Assembly: GCA_902728285.1 (NCBI GenBank) | Contig: CACVBU010000824.1 | Coordinates: forward strand, 699,307-763,306 | Origin: Clytia hemisphaerica | Lineage: Eukaryota; Cnidaria; Hydrozoa; Leptothecata; Clytiidae | Reading direction: 5' to 3' | DNA: 64,000 bases | Part shown: positions 22,809-35,020 of the stretch, piece by piece | Position numbering within the stretch: the first letter of the stretch is position 1 | Layout: each line of letters starts with the position of its first letter | Notes under the pieces: generated by a model | What the model was told of the DNA's origin: nothing | Seen by the model: the letters and a program-made list of their open reading frames with translations, nothing else | The model's database searches: none | Position numbers and translations under genes: made by a program

Positions 22809-25807
22809 TTACAATTCGTCATCGTGAGGGGGTGGTGGAACATCTTCTTGTTCCTTCTTTGTGAATCCTTTCGATTCAACCGTTTCACAGATTTTCTCTG
22901 TGTCCATATCTGCTACTGCAATTCGCTGGAGAAAAATCAATATAACATAGTTATTGCTAGAATATATTTCTTAAAATAAAATCTTTACCTTTCAATGAAA
23001 ACACTTATAGGAGATTTAGCAAGTTTTTAACAAGTTGCAAAGTACCTTTGTTATTTGACTGAACATTTGACTAGGAATAAATTTAATCATGAATAGACCC
23101 CTAAATTTGACTCCTAAAGTAGATTTGAGAGATTCAAATATATCGAGAATAAAGCCTAAAATTTGTATACCTCTTCTGAATCGTCATTTTTGACAAAAAC
23201 GAGTTCAGGATCTGCACCACCAATATATTTTACTTGAAAATTTTGGCTTTATTTATAAAAAAGGACAGTTAAGAAAAAATATGATAAAGAATACTGATTC
23301 TAGGTGATATCTTTAAGGAAATATGAGATACAAGTCAGACATTGACCTTTTTGTCCAACCCACTTAAAAATGCTGCAGGTGTTGCGTGGTATTGAGGGAA
23401 TTTTCAGAAGATCTATAATCCTAAATTTTCTAAGTGGGTTTTGAACATTACATTTTCGCAGGCAGAACACCCCATTTTTTGCATTTTTCAGTCAGTTTAA
23501 CCTGAAAATCTTTCATAGTTACATGTATGATAATGAGCTTAAAATACAATTGGTATATGTATCATAATCCTAGTTTATTACAAAGAGCATTCGAAGTCTA
23601 ATTTCTGCTTTTTGGCACCATCAGAAAAGATTTCAGATTATATTGTTTCTCAGGCAAAACCCCATTTTCCAGTTTTTGGTCAATTTTGCCCCATAAATCA
23701 CAATTTTTTGAATTTTTTGTGTACGATATTTAACTGTTACAATTCTACTTTTCTCCAAGGAACATTTTGTGTCCAATTTTAGGGTTGTAACACCAACACA
23801 ACATATTTCAAACTTTTCACTCAGGCAAAATGTCATTTTTAGCAGTTTTCAGCCAAATGTTGACCTGAAAACTAGTTTTTTGCTATTTGTGTGTATGAGA
23901 GAGCTATATATCATTGTTCCATTACAATATAATCCTACTTTTTTCCAAGGACCATTTTGGGCCTAATTTGAGGGCTGTAGCACCAACACAGTAACAATTG
24001 GTCCATTTAGGATGTAAGTGTATAGCCAAAGGTCTGTTATTTGAAGGGCACAAAAATTTTGAGACTTTTAAACTTATCAATTACCATTAAAATATAAGTT
24101 TTCTTTGAAAAGATACTAAAGATTGGCATGATCATTGATGAAAGCCTTCACCTATAAAAGATTAGTATTAAATATAAATAGCTGCATATTCCATGGAATA
24201 CAGCAAAAATATATGATGCACAAGTTAAATCAAAACTCAATTTTCCCCTATCTGACTATGTACGGTGTTTAAAAGTTTTTCCTCATAAAATTAAGATTAA
24301 AGATTAATATAGTATTCCTCAAATCATCAGATTCCACAAATTGGATGAGTATCATAAAGTACAAAATCAAAAACAAAGTATTACAAGGTAAGAAGTAGTA
24401 AGAAGAGATATATTTAAATACAATGAGAATTTATTACCTTAGGAAGGCGGTTCAATCGTCACCCACCACAAGTCTGAAAATAAGAATAAAAAGCCAGTGA
24501 GACGCAAAATTTAGTAGTATATATTAAAACCACTTGAAACAATTGGAGTGGCCTATATCTATTTCCTTTATTAGGCTATTCCAAAAAAAATTCATGTACG
24601 ACAAACTTGATTTTCTTTATGATGAACCATATAGATGAAGCCATAGTCTACGGCCGGGTCAGAAATTATTTTTTTTTTCACCCGGCCAGTTTCCGGAAAC
24701 ACTATACAGTATACATTTTTTTTTTGCTCCTTACTTAAAAAATATTTTTTCATTTATTTATTATTATTGTTCCATCAGCGAAAATAACTCGGAAAAACTT
24801 CATGCTAATATAGAAATAGAAAAATAGAAATAGAAAACTTTCCTCATCAATCCCCCTGGAAATTTTGAATGGAGTTTATTAGGGGCAGTTACATCAATAT
24901 GCCTTCTTACCTGTCTTTAAAAATATAAATAAAAGTAATCACGGAAAAGGACGCGAAAAAAAAGACATAAGTGTGAGAACAGAGTAATCAAACTCGTTAG
25001 AAAAAGTACCATTAGAAGTCATAAAAAATCAACCTGAATAAATGCAATCGAAATCCCAGAGAACTTCATAATTCCCCAAACAACATTACATTACTATGCC
25101 AAACTCCCATTACATAAATTTTACAATTACGTCAGAGTAAGACTACGCTCGCCACCGAAGAGGTTTATTTGGAAAGGGTAATTACATTTTATTGTTCACT
25201 TCTTTTTTAAAGATTGGCCGGGTTGGAAAAGTATGAATTTCTTTGTACATATTTTACCTACCCCAAATATTTAGGAGGCTGAGTTTTAAACAAATGGTCA
25301 AGTTGAAACGAACGATAATGTATCAAGGTCTGTTTTATTTACCCCCTGGTGACTTAACAAAAGAGACTTAACTCGATGCTACAATCCAATTATTGAAAGT
25401 TTGTCTCGGCCTTTTTACAATGAGCGAGACATACGTTCTCTGATTACGCAATTTTCATATTGACGTTTTCGAGGCATTTTGATGTAACTGAGGGGGAAGA
25501 ACCCTCTGGAAAGTAAAATTTTGTGAAAAAGGGGCCGGAAAATAACTTTTTATGCCACCTCAAGTGAAAAGAACCCACTGGAAATCTTTAATAACTCCTG
25601 GAAGGGCCTCAAAACCTTAATGATCCCCTTGGAGATTATAAAAAATGAACAACAAAAACATCTTGGTGGGAAAATCCAAAAAATCCAAAGCCCCCCCAGG
25701 AAGAGTTAAAAAGAAGCTGAAGCTTTTACCTCGAGTCTTGCAGATTTGTATTCAGCTTTACATAATGATACCAGGAGAAGACTGGCAAGAAGGAAAATTG
25801 CCTTCAT
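22809..25807 (-). CDS. SELENOM: Selenoprotein M, with TGA-encoded selenocysteine (113 aa)
   Basis: Five minus-strand exons, in coding order: 25807-25730, 24473-24438, 24151-24117, 23246-23171 and 22925-22809. All junctions are GT-AG and in phase (114 codons with TAA). Exon 1 encodes a signal peptide (MKAIFLLASLLLVSLCKA). The 36-nt exon 2 reads TCGG-TGA-RLNRLPK, the CxxU-type redox motif of the SELENOM family; the TGA is at 24459-24461. Exon 3 gives VKAFINDHANLY, exon 4 VKYIGGADPELVFV, and exon 5 an acidic tail ending HDDEL, an ER-retention-like end. The order CGGU, NRLxxVKAF, GADPELV, GF.KK is that of known SELENOM. The family acts as a thioredoxin-fold thiol oxidoreductase in the ER lumen. 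Decoding needs a SECIS element in the 3' UTR (below 22809); I could not identify one confidently. An AATAAA is at 22323-22318. The model predicts the TGA is selenocysteine, not stop. Confidence 0.9.
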
Positions 25808-26594
25808 TTTGTCGAGAAAATTTCAGCCTTCGTCACTCTGATTTGACTGTGGAAAAGAGTGAAAAGTGACTGATGATGTGGAAATTTTGGAGCTTTTGTT
25901 TACAGCCCGTGCTAGATCTCATCCATTCACGGATGTAAACAATGGATTGTAAAGTTTACAGACTTGTAATTTTGAGTAACTATATACCTGTTTCATATAA
26001 ATTGACGATTTTAGAAATTTAACCAAAATTAATTGTGTTGTAATATTAAAAAAAAAAAAAAAATTGAGCAATTAATATATAAAAACACTAATTGTGACCT
26101 AATAAACTGTTTACACTTGAGTCTGGGTTATAAATAATAATTTAAGAAACTTCAAGTTGTTTCCGCGCGCTAATGAAATTCCGAGAAATCGCGGTCTGAC
26201 TGCAGACCTTCCCACTGACTTTTTACTTTTTAAAATTTTTAAATCTACTTTTTGTTACATTTTGCTACCTTTAACTAAATATACAGGTAGACACCAGTGG
26301 AAATTGTTGATGGAGTAATTGAGTGGTAAGAAGCTTTTTTGATGTCTGTTAATTCAAAGGGAGGGGGGTGTTAAATCAGTAGACACCCCTTCATCTTCAA
26401 AAACCTGATGAACCTGGGGCTTGGTGGGGTGGGTGCCCCTGCGGCACTTATTATTGTCCTGACAGTTTCATATTTGTTAAAATGCAACTCGTAACTCGTA
26501 AAAAGTAACTCGCAACTCTTGGTTCTAAGTACAACTCGGAACTCTGAACTCGCATATGAAAAATCCTCTATAAAAACAAAGCTGTTTTACTCAC
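25808..26594. other. Upstream flank of SELENOM
   Basis: No second gene recognised. It holds a poly(A)-like tract near 26049 and repeated AACTCG units near 26487-26550, just outside the large inverted-repeat block. The SELENOM promoter is presumably here, reading leftward. Confidence 0.4.
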
Positions 26595-26774
26595 ACAGTC
26601 TGGGAAATCCTCTCAATTGCACGCTTATGTTCCGAGGCCGTAAGAGCGGAATTGCACGGTTAATCAAAATGGCAGAATTTTTATACACGCTTATCGAAAT
26701 TGTTCTGAAACGGGCGGTAAGCGTTAAGCAAGGTTGACAGGTGACGGCTTTTGCGGTAAGCGTGCAATTCCAGG

Positions 26775-26995
26775 GGATGTCAATCGAAAAATTCGATTGT
26801 CGAATCGATCGAAGTCAATCGAAGTCGATCGAAGTGATCGGTCGAATCAATCGAAGTCGATCGAAGTGATTGTCGAATCGATCGAAGTCGATCGAAGATT
26901 TACATTTTTTTCCTCTTAACGATCGACTTCGATCGACTTCGATTGACTTCGATTGACTTCGATCGACTTCGATCGATTCGACAATCGAATTTAAC
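26775..26995. repeat. Hairpin array of TCGATCGAAGTCAATCGAAG
   Basis: CGATCGAAGTCAATCGAAGT units run to GAAGATTTACATTTTTTTCC, then the same units run in reverse complement. A similar array with the same centre lies at 31665-31965. The DNA can fold on itself. Confidence 0.85.
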
Positions 26996-27058
26996 TTGTA
27001 ACTTGTTACTTGCTTGCGGCAAATAATTTCACCCACATTGTGTCTCCTTTTTGCCTTA

Positions 27059-27268
27059 AGGTCGGTCTCCACTTTAGCGCGCTGCGATAGCTCTTCTTTG
27101 AACAAAGCTTCCACGCTATTGATCAAAAGAAATATGAAGCAATTCCATTGGCGTGATCTGATGTAACAATCACTCGCTTGAAAAGCAAGCGCACGCTGCG
27201 TTTTTCTCAAAGCAAAAATGATTGAAGCCAAAGTTGCGATCGCAGCGCGCGCTAGTGGAGACCGAACT
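27059..27268. mobile_element. MITE with TTA target duplication, copy 2
   Basis: Ends AGGTCGGTCTCCACTTTAGC and GCTAGTGGAGACCGAACT are flanked by TTA (27056-27058, 27269-27271). Same family as 1255-1500. Confidence 0.8.
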
Positions 27269-27284
27269 TTAGGAGTCCCCCCCC

Positions 27285-27530
27285 CTAATCACGCCATCAC
27301 GCAAAAGATTTTTCTCCATCACGCATCATGAAAGTCGTTAAAATGTGTCATCACGCAAAAAATAGCGAAATATAGCCCAAATCACGCATCACCATCACGC
27401 CTCAAATTTTTGCCCTATCATCACGCATCACGTCAAATTCTTGATCACGCTACCACGCCAAAAAAATCTCTAATCACGCCATCATGCAAGAAAAAAGTCC
27501 CAATCACGCCATCATGCAAACCGCTTTAGG
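27285..27530. repeat. Simple repeat of CATCACGC type
   Basis: AATCACGCCATCACGC-like units, about 20 degenerate copies; the reverse orientation of the array at 10680-10890. Confidence 0.75.
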
Positions 27531-28382
27531 TTCGAAAGAATATTGGTTTTTATAAGTGGGAAGTTTCACTACCGAATCACCACACTTTTGAATTATTCTA
27601 ATTTTTAGACGACTTCTGGCATACATAACATAACACAGCAAAGCCCCTTTCATGAAACAATTAATGTCGATCAAAATGCTGCATCATTCAATATTGGAGT
27701 GAGCATGTAGGTTAGTTAATTTCCTATTTTTGTTTAGCTGAAAATCAGTTTTAATCCCTCTTGACCTCGATTGGCTGATTGTGATGAATAAACTCTTTGT
27801 GGGTTACTTTTCTGGGAGACAATTTATATCATGATTAAATTAGTCAAGTACCGTAAGTCTAGATGACTTCGGCCACTTTTGACCATTTTTATTTTCGTTT
27901 GCAATAAATATTGATTGTACGAGCATGAAACTTCTTATACATCATCTTGAAGTCCCTCAAATTAATGTGTTAGAATTTCACAACCTAAAAGTATTTCCTT
28001 CGAAAGTAATAACCCAAAGAAGCCCAAAAAGTAGCAAAAGATAACTTCGGCCAGCCTCAAAATCAAACATATGAAAATATATCTGTCTGTTAGTAATTAC
28101 GGCTCGTTAATTGTTCATGTATATTTTTACGATTACTTGGCAGTAAACTGGTTTGGTGGGATCGTGTTAAGTACTAACAACGTGCCAATTAATTAATTGT
28201 TTTTCCGATTTCATTTTTAAGGCTCTGTCCTCTTTGGAATCAGGATGGATCAAGAAACGAAGTTTATAAGAACAAACAAACTCTGCAAGCATTTGCTTTG
28301 CGTTTGTTGTTTTACCGAAGCTGTAACGATTACATTTCAAAAAGAAAAGCAAGCAACAGACGAACATAATAATCTGCCCTAC

Positions 28383-29014
28383 CCGTCATTCTTCTAATTT
28401 AATCCGTCCTCGAATTAGTACGAATTAATTATTTTGGCAAAATGAAATAATTTATCTAACTCTAATTATTAGTACGAGTCCATGATCACGAATTTCTGAT
28501 TTTCCTCTGATTTAGTACGATAAAGGTCAAATTTTCCTCTAATTATAGTACGAATAGTAAAAATAAACGAATTTTTTTTGTTTCAAAGACACTTTCTTTT
28601 TTAAAAAAACATGAAAAAATTTTATCTAATCTAATTTACATATCAAATGGATCGTCTTCAGTCAGATCGTCTCCACTGTCTAGGATGGTATTAGCTTTTT
28701 CCATGCATTTTGAATAAAATTCGCCACTTCGGACTTTCGAAGGATCTGTGGTAGTTATTCCGCATACATCAAATGATTTCATTATCATTATCATTATTAA
28801 CGATATTGGCTCGTTCTTGGTGTAGATAGAAATTACATATGATCGATTCGAAATTTTTGAACCCCTAATTTAATACGATTTGATATCTCTTTTACTCTAA
28901 TTATTAGTACGACAGTCAACGTCAATTTCCAAGGTATTTTATTTCCTCTTATTATTAGTACGACCCCTTCAAAATAATTATTTTTTCCGGAGGATTAAAT
29001 TAAAAGAATGACGG
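28383..29014. mobile_element. Inverted-repeat element, about 630 bp (CCGTCATTCTT ends)
   Basis: CCGTCATTCTTCTAATTTAA and TTAAATTAAAAGAATGACGG are inverse ends. Inside, ATTAGTACGA recurs many times on one half and its complement-like forms on the other. Third level of nesting in this block. Confidence 0.75.
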
Positions 29015-30659
29015 TACACACTTGTACAGAACCCGTTGGGACCTAACACTGGAAATTGCAGTCGTAAATTTCTATTGCAAAATATGTTATAGGGGAAGAA
29101 CATTTGGGGTTTAATTAAGTCGGGGAAAAATTGTGACGGGATAAACTGGGAATCAAACGCAAGTGTAAAATTTGATGATACTCTGTTTGGTTATTGTAAA
29201 GCCGCTGGTATATGTGGACATAAACGGATGATATCCACTGTCCCGGACATTTACTGACACACATGGACGTACATTTTTTATATTTCATATATAATAGAAC
29301 ACCCCTTTCTCAGTGACCCAGTGAAGTTTTGAAACCCACCGGGTCTGACTATAGGATCTCCAAAACTCACTAAGTGATAACTTTTAACTTCGTCGGGTAG
29401 GGAAAAATCGACTTTCAAGTAATATTCCAAAAATTCTCAAAAAAAATTAACGATTGTTGACCGGGGTAAGACCATAAATAAGATCTTTGATTTGGGTTAT
29501 ATGTAATTTCTTTCACCGGGTTATCCATCGAGTGGGGCTGACCGGGTCACTGGTATAGGGGTATAATAAAAATATTTGCATATTTAATCTCCGTGGATAC
29601 AGTCGGGTGCATAATTCTTAGCGCTTCGATGGTGAATAAATGATTTTCCTGCCATGTTTTAGTCAAGTTGACAATTAAGGGTAATGTCTACCTGAGAACG
29701 ATCTCGATTATCGGTTCATCCAGTGGTTCCTATAAAAGACAACGAATGAATAAAAATAGGTGTATTCAGGGCTTCCATTACGTTAGCTCTTTAGATAGAA
29801 AGCACAATCAAACCCATCGAATATTTATTAGACATGTAAAGAAATTTACAGTTAACGTTAATCTCAAAACTTAATAAGCGGGGGGGGGGTAATAAAAATG
29901 TCCTGGGTGGAAAATTTTCGAAAAATTATTAGGGAGTACTTACTTGTACACTATTCTGCACTTTCACGGTATCCCTCCTTTTTATGTCATTATATACCGT
30001 TACGCGCCATTGATACTACCTAGAACGCAAATGTTAATGTCAAAATCCTGGAAATTAGAAGATGTAACTTTACTTTATCTATGTTGGGATAAATTTTTGT
30101 CATTCAGTAGTCAACGAACTAAAATAGGGGTGCATGACAAAATTGTTAAGATACATATTAAAATGGTATAAAGGATGACGATAAAACCAGGTGAAAACAT
30201 TCGAGAACGAAATACCTTTTCCTAATTGTATGCCCTCCAATATGACGATGCGTTAACTTCTCAATCCGGAATACTTGATAGCTGTACCATTATTCGACTT
30301 GTCGATTTGGAATATCTTGAAAGAAAAGCAATGTATTCAAATTATTTAAATCTTCAACCGGCAAAACCACATTTAACCGATCAAATATGAAACAGTTACA
30401 CACAACAGCGTTTCAAAACCTTTTCTAACATTTTTAAATGTCCATCATGTGGCGCTAGAATATCTTTAAATCCCTAAACCGGCGAAATTCTGGATTCATT
30501 GACTTAAATCAAAATACCTTACGTGTCCGCCGTTTAGGTGGATTAAACTCTGTGGAGTAATTTAAAAAGACGGTAAATTAGTGACTTACATGAATTTTCG
30601 CCCTTTTCGCGAAACTTAGTTCTTGCTAAATTGAAAATCCGTTATAACTAAAGAAATTG

Positions 30660-30957
30660 GTGCGTATTTCCTTCGTTGCAAGGAAGGGGTGTAATGTGTA
30701 TTTCCTTCGTTGCGAGAAAGGGGTGTAATGTGTATACCCTCCGTTGCGAGAAAGGGGTGTAATGTGTATTCCCTTCGTTGCGAGAAAGGGGTGTAATGTG
30801 TATTCCCTTCGTTGCAAGAAAGGGGTGTAATGTGTATTCCCTTCGTTGCGAGAAAGGGGTGTAATGTGTATTCCCTTCGTTGCAAGAAAGGGGTGTAATG
30901 TGTATTCCCTTCGTTGAAAGAAAGAGGTGTAATGTGTATTCTCTTCGTTGCGAGACA
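30660..30957. repeat. Tandem array, 35-bp unit, about 8 copies
   Basis: Units of TTCCCTTCGTTGCGAGAAAG plus GGGTGTAATGTGTAT. The minus strand is open in two frames (89 and 118 codons). With a unit length not divisible by 3 and no start context, this is a by-product of the repeat rather than a gene. Confidence 0.88.
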
Positions 30958-31664
30958 GGGAAATAGGAAAGCTCACATACACACTATATCTTTCTGCAAT
31001 CTTTTATAATCACGGTTTCAAAAAAGACGGTGAAAGATTTCCGTTTATTTTTGCCCCATTTTGGCTAGGAATAAATATTCTTGTTTTTTCTATTGTACCA
31101 TCCGAAAGACCTTTATTGTGGCCAAACGTGTAGAAGAAATGAATGTGATTCATTCATTCTATAAAAAGTTACAGCCCTTCAAAGTCGGCCGAAGTTAACA
31201 GAGCGTGGCCGAAGACATCTGGGTTTACGGTACGTTTTCTTAAAGGTTGGCACGGCAATTGACAGATCGTAAATATAGTAAAGCCTCCAATTAACGGACA
31301 AGCGGACATTTCTATCTTTCACAGCCATCTTTTAGTCAAAGCGTCATAAAAAATTCCAAATGTGGAAATTTCTAATTATAGTGGACAAACTTATTACTTA
31401 GCGGATACAAACCCATTTTTCCGACGGTGCTACTAATTGAAGGCTCTGGCTCTATTAGTGTTCTCGTCTTTTTGGCGTCGTTTTACGAATTCACCAGAAT
31501 TAAAAGCCACTATGATGGTAGCGTATCTCTATCTCAACACGCGATTTTTTGATCACTCGGTGTCGAGGAAAAAGCCGTGGTCGTCTGGTACAGATATATA
31601 ACGCCAATCTCATAATCTCGCACCGTGAAGTTTTTGTGGGTTTGATTCTCTCTGATCGAAAGTG

Positions 31665-31965
31665 ATCGTTTAATATCGATGCAGTCGATCGCTCGAAGTC
31701 ATTCGTAGTCGATCGAAGTCAATCGTAGTCGATCAATCGAAGTCGATCGAAGTCAATCGAAGTCGATCGAAGTCAGTCGTAGTCGATCGAAGTCAATCGA
31801 AATCGATCGAAGATTTACATTTTTTTAAAGGTTTGATCGACTTCGATCGATTCGACAATCACTTCGATTGACTTCGATTGATTCGACCAATCATTTCGAT
31901 CGACTTCGATTGACTTCGATTGCTTCGATCGCTTCGATCGGCTTCGATCGCTTCGATTGACATCC
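31665..31965. repeat. Hairpin array of TCGATCGAAGTCAATCGAAG, second copy
   Basis: Same units and same centre (GAAGATTTACATTTTTTT) as 26775-26995. It ends in GATTGACATCCCCTGGG, the inverse of the left flank of the first copy. Confidence 0.83.
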
Positions 31966-32853
31966 CCTGGGCAATTGCACGCTTTTCCTTCCGAAAGCTC
32001 TGTTGAATTTCAAAAGCCTAGGGCAGTTTTACTCAAAATTTATCGTAGAAGAAGATTCCGTAAAAATGGATTGCCCGTTCAGTTAGTCACACTAGCGTCC
32101 CGCCAAAATGCGTATCAAAGATTAATGATGCGAAAGCGCTATATCGTTTACTTGACTCTCAAGCAAAGAAATGCGCCGCAAAATTTCTAAGGAGATTCAT
32201 GAAAAAATAACCCGGCGCTTTTTAATGAAATTAACATTTTCAAAAACTTTGAGAAATTGCCTAAAATTTGAGCCATAGATGAAAAAATTTGAGCCAAGCC
32301 AACCTTGAAAACTAATTTGAAGATCAACTTACCAAGAAAAAGATCTACGGGGGAGGCGGAACCCACCTAGATCCGCGCACCGCCGGATAGGCTATCTCCC
32401 GGAAATTTCGCCGGACCTCAAACAATGACCCATTTACATGTGCGGAATTGTTTTTACTTTAGCGTATAAACAAGGCCTTAAAAATCGAAGCGCTGTCTCG
32501 GGAATTGAATGACAAATTTTGGTTGGTTGATTTTGGCTGCTGCACGTTTTATTTTGTTTTCAACTTTCAAGTTTTAATTAATATTGTCTTGCGAACTTGA
32601 TTCAAGTAACTCTCATCCTTGTTGTTGAAATGTATCCTGTAGATGACTGATGTTGTTTTTTCTGAAAGCTTAATTTCCTAGTGTGACTAACTGCCGTTAA
32701 ACCATGCCTTCGCCCGAATTAGAGAATTCTGAACCCCTTGAAATCCCTAAGCAATTTCAACCGGGGCGCGAGCGGGCGTAAATTATAACCATGCAATTGC
32801 GCGCTTACGCCCTCGGAACATAAGCGTGCAATTGAGAGGATTTCCCAGACTGT

Positions 32854-35020
32854 CACAAATCAGCATGATTCTTTTATAAAAACCAAGTTGTATATTTAAA
32901 AAAAAACATTCTTAAAAGTTGAGTTGCAAGCAAGAATTAACAAAAACAATGCAGGGTTTAGTTTGAGATGAATAAAATTTCATTTCTATAACAATGATCA
33001 GGATAAAACCTTCATTCAAAGTGATTTCTAGCAGTTTCTAGGCGTGCATTTTACAGTGGAATATAAAATATCACGTGCGATAAATCACACGCCTTGTTTT
33101 TCAAACAAACAAACTAACCCTAACCCTAACGACGATGTACAAAAAAAAATGCAGCCGGGTGACGACGAAATAAATTTTTCACCCACAGCCGGTGGACCAG
33201 AAACAAAGTTGTTTTTCAGGTTCGCCTAAGTCATGACAGATTTAAGCTTTAGTTCATATTTTCCATGCAACCATCATCAGGGCATAATTTCAGTTCATTC
33301 ATTATAGTAGAAATGAATGATGATTTCTCAAGACCCTAGAAAACGAAACAATTAAAAAACATGTCTTTATCCTTTAGAGGACAAATATAAGTACATTTTG
33401 TGAAAATTTCAAGTCCCTAGCACTTTCCTATCCGGAATTATCTTGATTCCGATTTAGAGGGATCTCAACCGGGATGAGGACGGGATAGAGGGATCTCTCG
33501 AAAACGAAAGTGCCCAATAACTGTTGAACAGTTTGATGTATCAAAAATTTTTTTTCCTACTTTTACATTGCTATAAGGAGATTTTATATACCAAATTTAA
33601 TCTCCTTATGAGCACTACTTAAGGAGATACAAGGGATATTAGCCAAAATAATCCCAATTTTACAAAAGTTCCAATGAAAGATCACTGTGTTATAGGTTTG
33701 CCAAAAAAAAACCCTTGTCAAAATATTTTCATCTTCATTAAGTTACAGTCAATAGACCTGCCAACTTAAGATGTTCATTTTGCACGAGATAAAAATGTTG
33801 AAGCAAAATCCGAAATTTTAGCCTAGTTTTCTGATTTTTTCAAAAATCTCGAAAATCCAGGAAACTTTTTTGTAAAAATTGGAAAAATCAGGGAAACTTT
33901 TTTCCAAAAAATGGGGTACAGTATACTTTAGGCGTACAAACTTTCGCGAGCAGAAACTTTCGCGAGGACGAAAAATCGCAAAATTCACGACATTTACTTT
34001 CGCGAATTTAACGGAAAAATATATTTCGCGAGCATAAACTTTCGCGAATCAAAACGTAGAATTGAGAATTTTCACATGAAAAAATGGCTCAGAGGGACAA
34101 ATACTTCTTGGATTGGCTTGAAACATTTGTCCTTTGACTTATTAGTCTTATAGCAGGCTAAAAAGTGCCATAAAAGTTACATTTTATTCAAAGTTTGAAG
34201 ATTTACAAATTATCTATTTTGTCAAAAATTTTTCGCGAGTATAAACTTTCGCGAATGGCCCTTCCTAGAATTTTTAAATGTACTTACTTTCGCGAAAAGG
34301 GCCAAAATTCGCGAAAATCGCGAAAGTTTCTGCTCGCAAAAGTTTGTACGCCTAAAGTATATGAGAAATGAAACTTTTTCAGAAATTGCTTGAGACAGTG
34401 TGGAAATGCCTGAGTCTCACGCTCAATGAATGAGTTGACACTTCTGAGCCAATATGGCAATTTCAAAATTTTTGCTGTCAAAGGATAGCCTATATATAAC
34501 CCAAAGGGTCCCTAAAAACCAAATTGTCAAAAAATCTCAAAGGAAAGTGGTTTAAGAATTTTAGCGAAAGACTAGCACTACCACAATAACTTCATAAATT
34601 GGGGATTTTAGCACCAAAAGCAGAGTTATCTTAGGAAACATGAAAATTTCTTTGAAATCGTTTAATATTATATTTCTTTACTTAGTGCTAATGGTCGGAG
34701 AATAAGATACCTTTTTCATCAATAAGGGATTGCGGCCTTAGAGAAATCGCTATCATTCCCATCTTTAATGAAGGATGACAGATGTTTAAATGAGGGATCT
34801 TGACATTAGACCAACTTACTACAGACCTTTTACTTAGGCAGACCAGACAGTCTATTGAATAACAAATTACTACACCCTGGGCCAGTAAAAAAAATGGTAT
34901 AAATTCTTTTGTTTCTACACTTCAGCTAATACATGTAGAAATATCTTGAAATCTGGATTTCCTTATTTGACACCATTGTTTGACTCTTTGTTATAGAAAT
35001 CATAAAGTATTTTTTAAGTG
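32854..35020. other. Intergenic, upstream of CFAP410
   Basis: No gene recognised. It contains the inverted-repeat element at 33917-34363 and a splice-acceptor-like TTGTTATAG just before the CFAP410 start, which may end a 5' UTR intron. Otherwise A+T-rich unique-looking DNA. Confidence 0.5.
33917..34363. repeat. Inverted-repeat element with many TTTCGCGA motifs
   Basis: ATACTTTAGGCGTACAAACT at the left and AGTTTGTACGCCTAAAGTAT at the right are inverses. ACTTTCGCGA occurs about ten times between them. No coding content. Confidence 0.85.

Larger units (their letters stand above)
27848..31233. mobile_element. Inverted-repeat element, about 3.4 kb (TACCGTAA ends)
   Basis: TACCGTAAGTCTAGATGACT-TCGGCCAC at the left is answered by GTGGCCGAAGACATCTGGGT-TTACGGTA at the right. 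The ends differ at a few bases. Inside are a smaller inverted-repeat element (28383-29014), a 35-bp tandem array and short open frames of no recognisable kind. It sits inside the 26595-32853 block. Confidence 0.62.
26595..32853. mobile_element. Large inverted-repeat block, about 6.3 kb, with nested elements
   Basis: The left end (ACAGTCTGGGAAATCCTCTC, then AATTGCACGCTTATGTTCCG) is matched in reverse by CGGAACATAAGCGTGCAATT, then GAGAGGATTTCCCAGACTGT at 32813-32853. A second inverted pair lies inside (GCGTGCAATTCCAGGGGATG near 26760; CATCCCCTGGGCAATTGCAC near 31961). No open frame in it looks like a transposase. Either a large non-autonomous element or two opposed copies of one repeat. Confidence 0.65.

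Noticed and set aside
24117..24151. Pseudogene reading of SELENOM because TAG follows VKAFINDHANL
   Set aside because: Splicing at TA|GTATCT to the acceptor at 23247 restores the frame, completes the Tyr and gives the family's spacing up to GADPEL.
30616..30982. Overlapping minus-strand open frames of 89 and 118 codons
   Set aside because: They lie on a 35-bp tandem array that is open in two frames; there is no start context, and the unit length rotates the frame.
27848..31233. A transposase gene inside the 3.4-kb inverted-repeat element
   Set aside because: The open frames (for example 29668-30171) are short and show no recognisable catalytic motif.
33112..33131. Telomere-like CTAACCCTAACCCTAAC
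   Set aside because: Fewer than three units; too short to indicate a telomere or an interstitial array.
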